Shown here piece by piece: positions 52,759 to 52,857 of a stretch of DNA of 52,857 nucleotides; within the stretch, counting starts at the first letter, position 1; each line of letters opens with the position of its first letter. Below the pieces are notes generated by a model. The model was given only the letters and a program-made list of their open reading frames with translations, did not search any database and had not been told where the DNA came from. Origin of the DNA: Lentisphaerae bacterium ADurb.Bin242 (GTDB taxonomy: Bacteria; Verrucomicrobiota; Lentisphaeria; Victivallales; UBA1829); contig MWCA01000032.1 of the NCBI GenBank assembly GCA_002069785.1, positions 1-52,857 of the forward strand. The letters run 5' to 3'. The translations under genes and the position numbers were made by a program.

Positions 52759-52857
52759 TCTTTCAGTTCCTTCAGAATTTTAACGGTTTCCTCGACGAGT
52801 TCCTGGCCGCCCTTGCTGGAAACGACGTTGCAATACCGGCTGGCGGAGTAGCCGCGC
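52755..52857 (-). CDS. Exported ceramidase-like hydrolase, copy 1, C-terminal end only
   Basis: The last 33 codons read R-G-Y-S-A-S-R-Y then K-G-G-Q-E-L-V-E-E-T-V and stop. This matches the end of copy 2 (R-G-Y-S-A-N-H-Y, G-G-L-E-L-V-E-E-T-V-K-I-L-K-E-L) almost residue for residue. The rest lies beyond the window. Confidence 0.85.
   Translation of the reverse strand, partial: RGYSASRYCNVVSSKGGQELVEETVKILKELKE

Noticed and set aside
1..52857. CRISPR array, prophage, restriction-modification or toxin-antitoxin system
   Set aside because: No regular direct repeats, integrase, capsid, methylase-nuclease pair or toxin pair was seen. The only mobile element is the IS982 copy.

Overview
The window joins two unlike pieces of DNA. 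Positions 1 to about 3585 are AT-rich and look like Bacteroides or another Bacteroidales: a frameshifted ssb of the plasmid/conjugative-element type, an unrecognised mobile-region gene, a complete IS982-family insertion sequence, a Bacteroidales -7 box (TATCTTTG), and the first 204 codons of a hybrid two-component regulator. From about 3585 to the end the DNA is GC-richer with uniform codon use, and gene content points to Lentisphaerae (Victivallis-like gut relatives): a prepilin-type protein with an H-X9-DG motif, archaeal-type IMP cyclohydrolase, a GGGtGRT protein with its NifU-like partner, and sugar-hydrolase and isomerase families. The lineage is inferred from recall, not a search. The join lies inside one open reading frame and is most simply an assembly chimera, though a real transfer cannot be excluded.

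Layout after the join. 3585-8318: the C-terminal part of an RlmI-like RNA methyltransferase, purO, a UvrD/PcrA helicase, a hypothetical protein and a glutaredoxin. 8331-11450 (minus): PIG-L deacetylase, AraC regulator, prepilin-like protein and a small exported protein. 11602-15936: two tandem paralogous exported coiled-coil proteins, the second extended by a large middle region and C-terminal ankyrin repeats. 15999-19289 (minus): a tightly coupled operon of split transketolase and two SDR dehydrogenases. 19573-21282: NifU-like scaffold plus GGGtGRT protein. 21417-22545 (minus): two exported proteins. 22718-27853: homoserine dehydrogenase, aspartate kinase and a GH2-like protein. 27870-33605: surface polysaccharide genes (GT39-like membrane protein, WbaP-type initiating transferase, GT4) and a glycosidase-like TIM-barrel protein.

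34350-39832 (minus): lipoprotein, M20 peptidase, two tandem alpha/beta hydrolases, gcvT, gcvH and a conserved hypothetical protein, the last six closely spaced and ending at a strong terminator. 40108-44135: a 1307-residue hybrid sensor kinase overlapping a broken N-terminus of a choloylglycine-hydrolase-like gene. 44205-44281: tRNA-Val(CAC). 44354-49074 (minus): purB followed by two SPFH proteins that each carry three N-terminal repeats of about 55 residues. 49197-50413: TadE-like protein, heptose-phosphate adenylyltransferase and a short coupled ORF. 50438-52857 (minus): two tandem ceramidase-like exported proteins (one cut by the window end) and a sugar isomerase/epimerase.

I see no CRISPR array, phage module, restriction system or recognisable defence island. 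The least explained material is the tandem coiled-coil/ankyrin pair, the repeat-bearing SPFH pair, the GGGtGRT pair, the transketolase/SDR operon and a 400-base gene-free stretch ending in a strong terminator.
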